Shown one piece after another: positions 16,494 through 26,834 of a stretch of DNA of 37,176 nt. The notes below the pieces were generated by a model. It was not told the origin of the DNA, searched no databases, and saw nothing but the letters and a program-made list of their open reading frames with translations. The stretch's first letter is position 1. Each line of letters opens with the position of its first letter. Where the stretch lies: positions 21,863-59,038 of the forward strand of contig NYSS01000045.1 in NCBI GenBank assembly GCA_002683135.1. Direction: 5' to 3'. The DNA comes from Planctomycetota bacterium. GTDB lineage: Bacteria; Planctomycetota; GCA-002687715. Position numbers and translations under genes: made by a program.

Positions 16494-17927
16494 ATGACCC
16501 GTCGCACCCGTCGTGAGTTCCTCGAAGAGTCCCTCCTCGCCGCGGCTGCAGCCGCCACCGTCCCGTTGGTCCCGTCCCAGGCGTTCGGCCAGACGGGCCG
16601 CGTCGCTCCCAGCGATCAGGTGAACATCGCGGTGGTCGGTGTGCGTGGCCGCGGCGCCGGCCACGTCGGCACCTACGTTGGCAACAAGGCGGCGAACGTG
16701 GTGGCCATCGTGGACCCGGACTCGGCGGTGGTCGGTCGTTCCATGAAGGCGGCCAAGGGTGCCAAGTACTACAAGGACCTCCGCAAGATGCTGGAGGACG
16801 ACTCCATCGACGCGGTGTCCATTGCGACGCCGAACCACTGGCATTCGCTGGCGGCGATCTGGGCGATCCAGGCCGGCAAGCACGTCTACGTGGAGAAGCC
16901 GGTCAGTCACAACATCTTCGAGGGCCGCCGCGTCGTCGACGCGGCGCGCAAGTACGGCAAGCTGGTCCAGCACGGCACCCAGGCGCGCTCCCACAAGGCC
17001 TGCCAGGAGGCGATCGCGTTCCTCCACGGCGGCGGCCTCGGCAAGGTCAACATCGCGCGCGGTCTCTGCTACAAGCGCCGCGGCTCCATCGGCCAGGTGA
17101 AGGGCCCCAAGCAGGCGCCGAAGACGTGTGACTACGACCTGTGGACCGGCCCGGCGGACATGCAGCCGCTGATGCGCAAGAACCTCCACTACGACTGGCA
17201 CTGGGACTTCAACACGGGCAACGGCGACATCGGCAACCAGGGTGTCCACCAGATGGACCTCGCCCGCTGGGGCCTGGGTCGGGACACCTTGCCCACCAGC
17301 GTGCGCAGCGGCGGTTGCCGCCTCGGCTACGTCGACGACGCCAACACACCCAACACCCAGACCTCCATCTGTGACTACGGCGACCAGCAGCTGATCTTCG
17401 AGGTCCGCGGTCTGAAGACCCCGCAGTACAAGGGCGCCCACATCGGTGTCGTCTTTCACTGCGACGATGGCTACCTGGTGATCGGCAGCTACAGCAAGTG
17501 CCACGCCTTCGACCACGACGGGAAGATCATCAAGACCTTCCAGGGTGGGGGCGACAACTTCGGCAACTTCGTGAGCGCGGTTCAGAGCGGCAAGTCCGGG
17601 GACCTCAACGCGGAGATCCTCAAGGGGCACCTGTCGGCGGCGGTGTGCCACCTGGGCAACATCTCCTACCAGCTCGGCAGCCCGCAGCTGTTGAACGCCA
17701 CCGACGCGCCCTTCGGCGATGTCGAGTCGGCCAACGAGTCCTTCGTCCGTCTGCGCAAGCACCTCACGGACAACGGCATCGACGCGTCCAAGGAGTCCTA
17801 CAACATGGGCCCGGCGCTCACGTTCGATCCCAAGTCGGAGCGCTTCACCGGCGCGCACGCCGCGGCCGCGAACAAGCTGGTCACGCGTCCGTACCGCGGC
17901 GCCTTCGTGGTCCCGAACGAGATCTGA
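16494..17927 (+). CDS. Tat-exported Gfo/Idh/MocA family oxidoreductase
   Basis: 477 residues from ATG 16494, with GGAG (16483-16486) 7 nt upstream. The N-terminus has a twin-arginine signal (TRREFLEESLLAAAAAAT), so the protein folds with its cofactor in the cytoplasm and is exported. A Rossmann fold begins at about residue 43 (VNIAVVGVRGRGAGHVG), followed by ATPNHWHS and the family signature E-K-P (134-136 in HVYVEKPVSHN). The C-terminal domain holds GDIGNQGVHQMDLARWGLG, the region contributing the catalytic His. These enzymes use NAD(P) to oxidise or reduce sugars and inositols; exported versions are very common in Planctomycetota. It lies 26 nt after the GT2-FGE gene, probably in the same operon. 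Its substrate is unknown. Confidence 0.93.
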   Translation: MTRRTRREFLEESLLAAAAAATVPLVPSQAFGQTGRVAPSDQVNIAVVGVRGRGAGHVGTYVGNKAANVVAIVDPDSAVVGRSMKAAKGAKYYKDLRKMLEDDSIDAVSIATPNHWHSLAAIWAIQAGKHVYVEKPVSHNIFEGRRVVDAARKYGKLVQHGTQARSHKACQEAIAFLHGGGLGKVNIARGLCYKRRGSIGQVKGPKQAPKTCDYDLWTGPADMQPLMRKNLHYDWHWDFNTGNGDIGNQGVHQMDLARWGLGRDTLPTSVRSGGCRLGYVDDANTPNTQTSICDYGDQQLIFEVRGLKTPQYKGAHIGVVFHCDDGYLVIGSYSKCHAFDHDGKIIKTFQGGGDNFGNFVSAVQSGKSGDLNAEILKGHLSAAVCHLGNISYQLGSPQLLNATDAPFGDVESANESFVRLRKHLTDNGIDASKESYNMGPALTFDPKSERFTGAHAAAANKLVTRPYRGAFVVPNEI

Positions 17928-17936
17928 TCTCAGACG

Positions 17937-18977
17937 CTACCGGCGGAGCTCCGCGAGCGGCACCTTCGCCAGGTAGATCTGCGTCTTGCCTTCGTGGCTG
18001 GCGTAATACGTCATCCACAGCTCCTTGTTGTGGATGACGAAGCCCGGGTAGCTGGTGTCGCCGCCGCTGGGGAACTCGTAGAGCCGCTCGAATGTCCCGT
18101 TGGGGTGGACGCGGAGCAGCACGGTGGCGGTGCCCTTGCGGCCCTTGGGGCGCTCGAACGCGTACTCGCGGGTGCCCACGAGCCAGCTGCCGTCGCCGAG
18201 GTCGAGGAGGTTCGGGCCCCCCATGCCGTGCTTGATGGGCGCTGACCTGTAGGTGGTATATGGGGGCTTGCTTCGGATGATGGCGCCGGTGCGGTCGGAG
18301 CGGCCCGACATGCGGACGATGCCCCACATCTCCTCGCCGCGGAAGCGCAGGGTCACCTCGCAGGCTTCCCGCGGCAGGGGGAGGTCTTCGCTGGCGCGCC
18401 CGTAGTTCATGCCGTCCGTGGTGGTGAACAGGGCCACCGAACGGTTCGTGGTCCGCGCGCGCCCGGTCTTGGGATCGGCGTCGGTGATGTTGGGCATGCA
18501 GTAGCCGACGCCATCCTTCCAGGTGAGGCGGAAGAACCAGTTGTCCGCGGGGATGCCGCGCACCCGCCGCGGCGGCGTCCACGTCTTGCCGTCATCGGAG
18601 AACGCCACCCGGGTGTGCCAGCCCTGCAGCCCGTCGCTGTAGTCCGAGCCGCCGCAGTTCACCATCAGCGAGCCATCGGGCATGACGCACACCTTGGGGT
18701 CGCGCAGGTCGATGCCCGGCTCCGCCAGGAGCGCCCATGATTCCCACGTCACGCCGTCGGTGGACGCGATGATGCGCGCCTTTCCGTTGGTGCCTGGAAC
18801 GTGGCCCGATCCTTCGCGAAAGGTGCACACGAAGTGCCCCTTCCAGCGGACGATGTCGGTGAAGGCGGAGTGCGGGGCGGTTCCCCAGATGCGCGTCGCG
18901 GGCAGCATGGGCGGCGCGTCCTGGGCCGGACAGACAGCGCCCAGCACTGCCATGATGAAGAGGGTCCTCGGTGCCAT
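17937..18977 (-). CDS. Secreted sialidase-fold (BNR repeat) protein
   Basis: 346 residues with a signal peptide (about 1-18). Two clear Asp-boxes, S-T-D-G-V-T-W (72-78) and S-D-D-G-K-T-W (127-133), and evenly spaced blades (for example DGSWLVGTREYAFERP) indicate a six-bladed propeller of the sialidase/neuraminidase superfamily. A possible catalytic Arg lies in CTFREGSGH. Many such planctomycete proteins are annotated as exo-alpha-sialidase, but other glycan or glycoside-binding roles are as likely. The stop is 9 nt from the stop of the convergent oxidoreductase gene. On the minus strand TATACC ends 6 nt before the ATG, without a ribosome-binding sequence. Confidence 0.85.
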   Translation of the reverse strand: MAPRTLFIMAVLGAVCPAQDAPPMLPATRIWGTAPHSAFTDIVRWKGHFVCTFREGSGHVPGTNGKARIIASTDGVTWESWALLAEPGIDLRDPKVCVMPDGSLMVNCGGSDYSDGLQGWHTRVAFSDDGKTWTPPRRVRGIPADNWFFRLTWKDGVGYCMPNITDADPKTGRARTTNRSVALFTTTDGMNYGRASEDLPLPREACEVTLRFRGEEMWGIVRMSGRSDRTGAIIRSKPPYTTYRSAPIKHGMGGPNLLDLGDGSWLVGTREYAFERPKGRKGTATVLLRVHPNGTFERLYEFPSGGDTSYPGFVIHNKELWMTYYASHEGKTQIYLAKVPLAELRR

Positions 18978-18983
18978 GGCTTA

Positions 18984-18989
18984 GGTATA
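18984..18989 (-). promoter_or_regulatory. TATACC -10-like box, leaderless candidate
   Basis: On the minus strand TATACC is followed by 6 nt and ATG 18977. No Shine-Dalgarno sequence is present. Confidence 0.35.
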
Positions 18990-19153
18990 CCAGGAGCGTT
19001 CGTCCAGCCTGGGCGCTCGCCGTCGGACAGGGGTGCGGTGTCGGGCTGAGCCCCGCGCGGTGGGCAGAGAAATCGCCGGGTCACCGACCCCGTGCCCGTA
19101 TCATGCGGCCCTGGCCCCGCGCCATTGCGGGTGCATGAACCGAGGAGCTGAAC

Positions 19154-19693
19154 ATGAGCTCGATCCTGACCGTGGTCCTGTTGTCGCTCGCGTCCGGGCC
19201 CGTCCACGTCCCCAAGGAGCTGATCACCTTCGATGACGGGGACACCGTCGCGATCAAGTGGCCGGGCAAGGAGGTGGAGCACGTCCGCATCCTCGGCATC
19301 GATACCCCGGAGGTCCGGCACCTGGACCACGGCATCCCGTTCGCGCAGCCGTTCGGTGAGCTCGCGGCGGGGTTCTTGCACGGCGCGATCGCCTGCGCCG
19401 ACAAGGTCACGTTGCTCCGCTCCGGGCAGAAGGACCCGTACAAGCGCACCCTGGGCTACCTCTACCTGGACGGAAAGAACTACTCCGTCCTCGTGCTGCA
19501 GGCCCGCCTCGCTGTCGAGAGCGTCACGCGCTACGGGGACAACGGCATGGCCAAGCAAGCCAAGGAGTGCGTGGCCGCCGCGCGCGCGGCCGGGCCGGTT
19601 CCCTTTGAAGACCCCCATGACTACCGCCGTCGCATGCGCGATGTCACCAAGTGGATGAAGGAACAGGGCACCTACCCCAAGGGCGCCAAGTAG
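19154..19693 (+). CDS. Staphylococcal-nuclease-like (thermonuclease) protein
   Basis: 179 residues from ATG 19154, with GAGGAGC (19142-19148) just upstream. A short hydrophobic N-terminus (about 3-14) suggests export. The OB-fold nuclease domain is intact: D-G-D-T (28-31), V-R-I-L-G-I-D-T-P-E with Arg45, Asp50 and Glu53, and Y-K-R-T-L-G-Y with Arg98. These match the calcium ligands and catalytic Arg35, Glu43 and Arg87 of Staphylococcus nuclease, so it should be an active Ca-dependent phosphodiesterase cutting DNA and RNA. A TATCAT box lies near 19099-19104. Glycosylasparaginase follows after 28 nt. Exported nucleases commonly serve nutrient scavenging. Confidence 0.9.
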   Translation: MSSILTVVLLSLASGPVHVPKELITFDDGDTVAIKWPGKEVEHVRILGIDTPEVRHLDHGIPFAQPFGELAAGFLHGAIACADKVTLLRSGQKDPYKRTLGYLYLDGKNYSVLVLQARLAVESVTRYGDNGMAKQAKECVAAARAAGPVPFEDPHDYRRRMRDVTKWMKEQGTYPKGAK

Positions 19694-19721
19694 GACGCCG
19701 CGCGCGTCAGGGAGCACGATC

Positions 19722-20684
19722 ATGAGTCTCGATCGACGGACCTTTCTCGCCGGCACCGCGGCCACGACGGCGGCGGTCGCCACGTCCTGCGCCAGCGGTG
19801 GCGCTGGCGGCTCGGTGCCCGACCACCCGATCCTGATCGCCACCTGGCCGTTCGGGAAGTTCGCCACGGAGCGCGGCCGCGACGTGATCCTGGCCGGTGA
19901 TTCCGTGCTGGACGCGGTGGAGCAGGGCGTCCGCGATATCGAGCGGCGCGGCTCCGACGGGTCCGTCGGCGTCCGTGGCCGTCCCAACGCCGCCGGCTAC
20001 ACCCAGGTGGACGCGTGCATCATGAACGGCGACGACCACCGAGCGGGGAGCGTGGCGGGAGTGGAGGGGATCGTCCATCCGGTCAGCGCGGCGCGCCTGG
20101 TGATGGAGAAGACCAAACACGTGATGCTGGTGGGGGAGGGCGCGCGCTGGTTCGCTCTCGAGAACGGGCTCGAGTCGCTCGACGTCTCCGGCCACCGCGC
20201 CAAGAAGGCGGCCTGGCGTGTGCGGGACAGAGACCCGGTCAAGAAGCGGGAGGGCCATGACACCATCGCGTTGCTGGCCCTCGACGGCGGTGGTCACATC
20301 GCCGGGGCCTGCTCCACGAGCGGCGCGGCGACCAAGCTCCCCGGTCGGGTCGGGGATTCGCCCATCCTCGGCAGCGGTCTCTACGTGGACGGGGAGGTCG
20401 GTGCGGCCGGCGCCACGGGCATCGGAGAGAACGTGATGCGCTACTGCGCCACGTTCCACATCGTCGAGTTGATGCGGGCGGGCCGCTCGCCGACGGAGGC
20501 CTGCGAGGAGGTCATCCATCGCATCGCGCGCAAGGAGGGGACTTACGCGGTCGACATCTGCTTCGTCGCCGTGGACCGGGGGGGCAACGTGGGGGCAGCG
20601 GCGTCCAATCAGACGTTCCCGTTCGCCGTCGCGACGCGCGGCACGAGCGAGCTTCGCAAGGTCCCCCAGGTCACCCCGAGGTAG
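19722..20684 (+). CDS. N4-(beta-N-acetylglucosaminyl)-L-asparaginase (glycosylasparaginase)
   Basis: 320 residues from ATG 19722 with GGGAG upstream. A twin-arginine-type signal (LDRRTFLAGTAATTAAVATSC) indicates export. It is an Ntn-hydrolase of the asparaginase-2 family: the precursor cleaves itself before Thr181 in H-D-T-I, exposing the catalytic Thr. The following text, DGGGHIAGACSTSG then KLPGRVGDSPILGSG, is the family signature for the beta subunit. Members cleave the GlcNAc-Asn bond of N-glycosylated asparagine; HDT-I favours glycosylasparaginase over plant-type asparaginase. It sits 9 nt before a sulfatase, which fits a periplasmic glycoconjugate breakdown operon (inference). Confidence 0.93.
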   Translation: MSLDRRTFLAGTAATTAAVATSCASGGAGGSVPDHPILIATWPFGKFATERGRDVILAGDSVLDAVEQGVRDIERRGSDGSVGVRGRPNAAGYTQVDACIMNGDDHRAGSVAGVEGIVHPVSAARLVMEKTKHVMLVGEGARWFALENGLESLDVSGHRAKKAAWRVRDRDPVKKREGHDTIALLALDGGGHIAGACSTSGAATKLPGRVGDSPILGSGLYVDGEVGAAGATGIGENVMRYCATFHIVELMRAGRSPTEACEEVIHRIARKEGTYAVDICFVAVDRGGNVGAAASNQTFPFAVATRGTSELRKVPQVTPR

Positions 20685-20693
20685 CTCGAAGCC

Positions 20694-22073
20694 ATGTTCG
20701 GACGTGTGGTTCTCATCGTTGCCCTGTGCGGGGCCGCTGTGTGCGCGCAGCAGACGCGCCCGCCCAACATCGTCCTGGTGTTCGTCGACGACCTGGGAGG
20801 CCGTGACCTGGGTTGCTACGGGAACAAGGTCATCGAGACGCCGCACCTCGACCGGCTCGCGCGGCGCGGAGTCCGGTTCACCAACGCCTACGCGGCGGCG
20901 CCGGTGTGCTCGCCTACGCGGGCGAGCCTGATGTCGGGTAGGAGCCCCGCGCGCACCGGGATCACGGACTTCATCCCGGGGCACTGGCGTCCTTTCGCGC
21001 CATTGCGCGTCCCCACCAACCGCACCCAGCACCTGCCGCTCGAGGTCGTGACGCCGGCCGAGGTGCTCAAGGCGCGCGGCTACACGTCGGGGTACTTCGG
21101 CAAGTGGCACCTGGGCGGGCCGCAGTTCCACCCCGACAAGCAGGGCTTCGATCGCACGGTCATCAGGACCGGCGGTGGTCACTTCGGGACGCGCACGACG
21201 CCCGACCTGAAGCTCGGGAAGACGGACGAGTTCACCTCCGCGATCGTGGATCAGGCCGCGCGCTTCATGACCGAGAACAAGGATGGCCCGTTCTTCGCCA
21301 TGCTCTCGCCCTACATGGTTCACATTCCGCTTCAGGGGCCGAAGGATCTGGTGGAAAAGTACGGAGAGAGGACGCAGCCGGGGGAGGGGCGGCATCACCC
21401 GACGTACGCGGCCATGGTCGAGCACGTGGACCGCTGCGTGGGGCGGCTGCTCGAGCGGATCGACAAGCTCGGCATCGCGGACAACACCTGGGTCGTCGTG
21501 ACCTCGGACAACGGCGGATTGGTCCGCCGGTTCTCCGGCGACCGCACCTGGGTGTCCACCAACGCGCCGCTGCGTAGCGAGAAGGGATCCCTGTACGAGG
21601 GCGGCATCCGGGTGCCGCTGATCGTCGTCGGTCCGGGGGCGCGCGCGGGGGTGACCTGCGACGAGCCCGTCATCACCATGGACCTGCACCCGACGTTCGC
21701 GGCCCTCGGGGGCGCTCCTCGTTCCGAGGGCGATGGCAAGAGCCTCGTCCCGCTGCTGACGGGCAAGGGAGGACTCGAGCGCGACGCCCTGTTCTGGCAC
21801 TACCCCCACTATCACCACCACACGCCCGCCAGCGCGATCCGATACGGACGCTGGAGGCTGATCGTGACCTGGGAGGACGGGGCCGCCCAGCTCTTCGACC
21901 TCGGCGCCGATCCCTCCGAGTCGCGGGATCTCGCGCGGACCCGCGGGGAGCTCGTCTCCGAGCTTCGCAAGCGGCTCACCGCGCAGCTGGGCGACGCAGC
22001 CTTGCCGGTCAAGAACCCGGACCACGACCCGGAGAAGGCCGGCCGCTGGGGTCGGCACCCGTCTCGTCGCTGA
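20694..22073 (+). CDS. Secreted sulfatase (Cys-type)
   Basis: 459 residues with a signal peptide (about 1-18, ending AAVCA). Metal ligands D-D (32-33 in VFVDDLGGRDLGCYG), the formylglycine motif C-S-P-T-R (72-76), G-K-W-H (136-139) and SDNGG are all in place. The active site is therefore complete, provided that Cys72 is converted to formylglycine. The C-terminal subdomain (QLFDLGADPSESRDLA) is standard for arylsulfatase A/B-like enzymes. It follows the glycosylasparaginase gene by 9 nt, suggesting joint work on sulfated glycoproteins or polysaccharides. It differs clearly from the lipoprotein sulfatase at 680 and is not a recent duplicate. Confidence 0.95.
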   Translation: MFGRVVLIVALCGAAVCAQQTRPPNIVLVFVDDLGGRDLGCYGNKVIETPHLDRLARRGVRFTNAYAAAPVCSPTRASLMSGRSPARTGITDFIPGHWRPFAPLRVPTNRTQHLPLEVVTPAEVLKARGYTSGYFGKWHLGGPQFHPDKQGFDRTVIRTGGGHFGTRTTPDLKLGKTDEFTSAIVDQAARFMTENKDGPFFAMLSPYMVHIPLQGPKDLVEKYGERTQPGEGRHHPTYAAMVEHVDRCVGRLLERIDKLGIADNTWVVVTSDNGGLVRRFSGDRTWVSTNAPLRSEKGSLYEGGIRVPLIVVGPGARAGVTCDEPVITMDLHPTFAALGGAPRSEGDGKSLVPLLTGKGGLERDALFWHYPHYHHHTPASAIRYGRWRLIVTWEDGAAQLFDLGADPSESRDLARTRGELVSELRKRLTAQLGDAALPVKNPDHDPEKAGRWGRHPSRR

Positions 22074-22111
22074 CCGCGTTATCCTGTGTGTCCACGTTTG
22101 AGGAGTTCTTC

Positions 22112-22786
22112 ATGTCCAGGATGCTCGTCTTCGGTCTCGTCGTGGCAGGTATCTTCATGGTCGCGTGCGACGCCTCGCGTCCGGTCGCGGGCGTTCGGGA
22201 TGACCGGCCGGCGGCGGTCGCGGACGATCAACAGACAAAGGGAGAGACCATGACCGGCGCAGCGGAAGGCAACCTTGAACTCGCGACGTTCGGCGGCGGT
22301 TGCTTCTGGTGCGTCGAGGCGGTCCTGGAGCAGCTCGACGGCGTTTCGGACGCCACCTCCGGCTACATGGGGGGCCACGTGACGGATCCGACGTACGCGC
22401 AGATCTGCACCAAGACGACGGGGCATATCGAGGTCGTGCAGGTGACCTACGATCCGTCCAAGGTCGGTTACGGCACCTTGCTCAAGTGGTTCTTCAAGGC
22501 CCACGACCCGACGTCCCGCGACCGCCAGGGGGGAGACAAGGGGCCTCAGTACCGCTCGGCCATCTTCTGCCACTCCGAGGAGCAGAAGCAGGCGGCGCGC
22601 GACGCCATCGCCAAGATCGACGCGAGCGACGCGTTCGCGAACAAGATCGTCACCGACGTGCTCGATGCGCAGACGTTCTGGAAGGCGGAGAGCGAGCACC
22701 AGGACTTCTATCGGAACAACAAGGAGTACGGGTACTGTCAGGTGGTGATCACGCCCAAGCTCGACAAGCTCGGGCTCGACAAGTGA
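22112..22786 (+). CDS. msrA: Peptide methionine sulfoxide reductase MsrA, lipoprotein form
   Basis: 224 residues. ATG 22112 is chosen over GTG 22088 because GAGGAG (22100-22105) lies 6 nt before it and it gives a lipoprotein signal (LVFGLVVAGIFMVAC, Cys19). The MsrA domain starts at about 55 with the catalytic G-C-F-W-C (63-67, Cys64), then GYMGGHVTDPTYAQIC and TGHIEVVQVTYDP, all diagnostic. It reduces the S-epimer of methionine sulfoxide, here presumably in exported proteins. A TATCCT box at 22080-22085 may give it its own promoter. The stop TGA abuts the stop of the convergent gene: together they form the palindrome TGATCA (22784-22789). Confidence 0.97.
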   Translation: MSRMLVFGLVVAGIFMVACDASRPVAGVRDDRPAAVADDQQTKGETMTGAAEGNLELATFGGGCFWCVEAVLEQLDGVSDATSGYMGGHVTDPTYAQICTKTTGHIEVVQVTYDPSKVGYGTLLKWFFKAHDPTSRDRQGGDKGPQYRSAIFCHSEEQKQAARDAIAKIDASDAFANKIVTDVLDAQTFWKAESEHQDFYRNNKEYGYCQVVITPKLDKLGLDK

Positions 22787-23542
22787 TCAGTCGCGGGTGA
22801 ACTTCCACACGCCGTTCGCTGGGGTCCAGAACCACAGGATGGGCTCGACCGTCCAGGTCCGCGTGAACGGGCGACGGCAGCGGATGGACAGCTCGAACTC
22901 CTGGTCGACGAGGCGGAAGTATGTCTCGTCGCGCAGCATGCGCGGACGCCAGGTTGACGCGATGCCCTCGGCTTCGAGCCCTGGAGGCCAGTAGTTGTTC
23001 GTGGCGTGGAACGCGGTGATGCCGGGCACCAGTTCGTCGCACCACGCCTTCGCGGCCGCCACGTCATGCTGGCGCAGGACGTTGCTGCCGAGGGCGGCGA
23101 GGGCCTGGATGACACAGGCGAGGACCAGCGCCCCGAACCCCCGCATCAGGCGAGGCCGGTGCATCAGGGCGTAGATCCCGACGAGGAGGAGCGCCAACGG
23201 CAGCACGAAGATGCAGGCCGCGGCCGCGAAGAGATAATAGAGGCGTCCACCCGCTCCCAGGTACGCGCCCACGAGGCCCACGGCGGCGCTCGCGAGCACG
23301 ATGGCGAGCCCGTGCCGATCGCACTCGAACGCGCGCAAGATCCACGCGAGCAGACCGACGGTGGTGACGAGGATGCCGACGATGGCGACGGACTCGTAGA
23401 TGTACCAGGCGTCATAGAGGCGCGTATGCGACCCGATACCGAGCACGGTCAGGCCCGCGGCGACGAGGGCCCAGCGGGGAGGCCGGGCCTTCCTGCGGAA
23501 GCCGTCCGCGTGCTTCTCTCTCTTCTCCGTTGAGGCGTCCAA
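22787..23542 (-). CDS. Hypothetical multi-span membrane protein
   Basis: 251 residues from TTG 23542. An in-frame TAG four codons upstream rules out earlier starts, and no in-frame ATG comes before the membrane helices. A basic N-terminus leads to about four helices (near 24-38, 50-68, 79-96, 102-124), then a fifth at about 135-150. The C-terminal 100 residues are soluble; their pattern (AKAWCDELVPGITAFHATNNYWPPGLEA) resembles short pilin-like or substrate-like domains in which a helix is followed by NxxWPPGLEA. I do not recognise a named family. On the minus strand TAGGAT ends 9 nt before the TTG. Confidence 0.7.
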   Translation of the reverse strand: MDASTEKREKHADGFRRKARPPRWALVAAGLTVLGIGSHTRLYDAWYIYESVAIVGILVTTVGLLAWILRAFECDRHGLAIVLASAAVGLVGAYLGAGGRLYYLFAAAACIFVLPLALLLVGIYALMHRPRLMRGFGALVLACVIQALAALGSNVLRQHDVAAAKAWCDELVPGITAFHATNNYWPPGLEAEGIASTWRPRMLRDETYFRLVDQEFELSIRCRRPFTRTWTVEPILWFWTPANGVWKFTRD

Positions 23543-23551
23543 TGCGGCCCC

Positions 23552-23557
23552 ATCCTA
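23552..23557 (-). promoter_or_regulatory. TAGGAT -10-like box
   Basis: On the minus strand TAGGAT is followed by 9 nt and the TTG start at 23542. Confidence 0.3.
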
Positions 23558-23681
23558 TCCGGTGGTCGCCGGGGCTTCCTCCGATGTGGAGCGCGCGTCC
23601 CGGCGTGGGTCCATTCATTGGAGGAGGCGGGCGAGGCCCCGGACCCGCGCAGCGTCCCGTGAACGCTCCGGGCGGGTCGGG

Positions 23682-23687
23682 TAGGCT
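23682..23687 (+). promoter_or_regulatory. TAGGCT -10-like box, leaderless candidate
   Basis: TAGGCT is followed by 7 nt and ATG 23695, with no Shine-Dalgarno sequence. Confidence 0.35.
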
Positions 23688-23694
23688 CCCCGTC

Positions 23695-24192
23695 ATGGGT
23701 GATGACGTGCCGAGCTCGGACAAGAGCGCGATCGTGCGTGTGCTGCGCGAGATGTCCACGTTGCTCGAGATCGGTGGGGCGAGTCCCTTCGAGGTCATGG
23801 CGTTCCAGAACGGAGCTGAGAGCCTGGACGAGTGGCAGGGTGATGTGGGGGCCGCGGTCGGGGATGGCTCCCTGACCGACATCCCGGGCATCGGCAAGGG
23901 GCTCGCGCGCGTCATCGGCGAGCTGGTCGCGACGGGGAAATCCCAGGATCACCGCGAGCTGTGCGATCGGTTTCCGCCGGGGTTGCCGGCGATCTTGAAG
24001 GTGCCCGGCCTCGGCCCGAAGAAGATCAAGGCGCTCTACGACGAGCTCGAGATCGGCAGCCTGGATGACCTGGAGGACGCGGCCAACGGGCAGCGCATCC
24101 GTGCGCTCAAGGGATTCGGAGCCAAGACCGAGGAGACGATCCTCGCCGGCATCCCGGTCGCGAGGAAGCGCCTTGATCGGAGCGGCGGGCTG

Positions 24193-24204
<12 letters not shown>
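23695..24204 (+). CDS. Stand-alone N-terminal (8-kDa/HhH) part of a family X DNA polymerase
   Basis: 169 residues from ATG 23695. Residues about 10-65 match the polymerase beta N-terminal 8-kDa domain (SAIVRVLREMSTLLEI, PFEVMAFQNGAESL). Two helix-hairpin-helix motifs follow: LTDIPGIGKGLARVIGEL (about 60-77) and ILKVPGLGPKKIKALYDEL (about 100-118), then the GFGAKTEETIL segment (about 140-150) of the fingers. The palm (nucleotidyltransferase) and the C-terminal PHP exonuclease of bacterial PolX, usually about 570 residues, are absent. The frame ends in a normal stop and the next DNA is a convergent kinase gene that overlaps it by 12 bp, so the remainder is not hidden downstream. It should bind gapped or nicked DNA but cannot polymerise. 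Whether the 8-kDa lyase Lys is present is unclear. Confidence 0.85.
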
Positions 24205-26114
<1,910 letters not shown>

Positions 26115-26118
<4 letters not shown>

Positions 26119-26663
26119 GATCCGATCCGAAGGCGGAACACGTCGTGATCAGCGCCACCGGACTTCGCTTCTATGTGCTTCACGGTCAGCGACTCGGAGA
26201 AGTGTTCGCGGAGCCCGTCGAGGAGGCCCGTGACGAAGTCGGCTAGCCCGTTCCGTGTGCTCCGGTAGTGCAGCAACGCGGAACCATCGGCTTCGTGCTC
26301 GAGTTCGAAGGACGGCCCCTGGAGGTTGGTGAAGGAGATGGCCACCTGCTCGTGCATGCGGTCGAGGTTCTTCAGGAACGACTCCAGGTCGCTGCCCCCG
26401 AATTCCAGCAGCGGGCCGTACTCGACCTTGGCGGTATGCAGCACCCAGAAACGTCCGAATGCCCGCAGCAAGGTGCCGGTTTCCACCTCGAGTTCCTCGC
26501 AGGCGGCGGAGATGAGCCCGTAGGTCGTCTCGTCGGGGTAGGACTCCATGCTGAGGAACACCGATTCGTCGACGTTGGCACGGGTGGCGATGGCTTGCCA
26601 GGCGTCCTCGCCGTGGGCGTCCCTGACGCAGTCTCGTATGGCCTTGTGGATGAGTCCGTACAA
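26115..26663 (-). CDS. H-NOX heme nitric-oxide sensor
   Basis: 182 residues from TTG 26663. GGAGGGG about 9 nt upstream and the N-terminal sequence MYGLIHKAIRDCV, which resembles the start of animal guanylate cyclase beta subunits, support this rare start. The proximal heme ligand is His104 (in LDRMHEQVAISF) and the heme-propionate clamp Y-x-S-x-R is Tyr133, Ser135, Arg137. At the distal position equivalent to guanylate cyclase beta Ile145 the residue is Phe143, not Tyr. This suggests NO/CO rather than stable O2 binding (inference). The typical SYPDE and LLRAFGRFWV segments are present. Its stop overlaps the start of the HNOBA-like hybrid kinase, the classic H-NOX/kinase pairing; NO binding would be expected to switch kinase activity. 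Confidence 0.95.
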
Positions 26664-26834
26664 ACCGGCTTGCCCCTCCGCTGGGTTGGTTGCGTTCCGG
26701 TCGGCGTGTGCTGCCGATCCGACGCAATAGCGCCAGGAGGCTCGCCGTTCAAGCGAGCCGGGGCTAAACGCTTCCCTGCGGCTGATTTCGCCCCCACGTG
26801 GCGTGAGGGGGACAGCCGTGGCCCGACGGGCCGC

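Noticed and set aside
19707-22058. A 783-codon open frame on the minus strand opposite the glycosylasparaginase and sulfatase genes
   Set aside because: It is Arg/Gly/His-rich with no recognisable domain and lies opposite two genes with complete catalytic motifs; long antisense frames are expected at this GC content.
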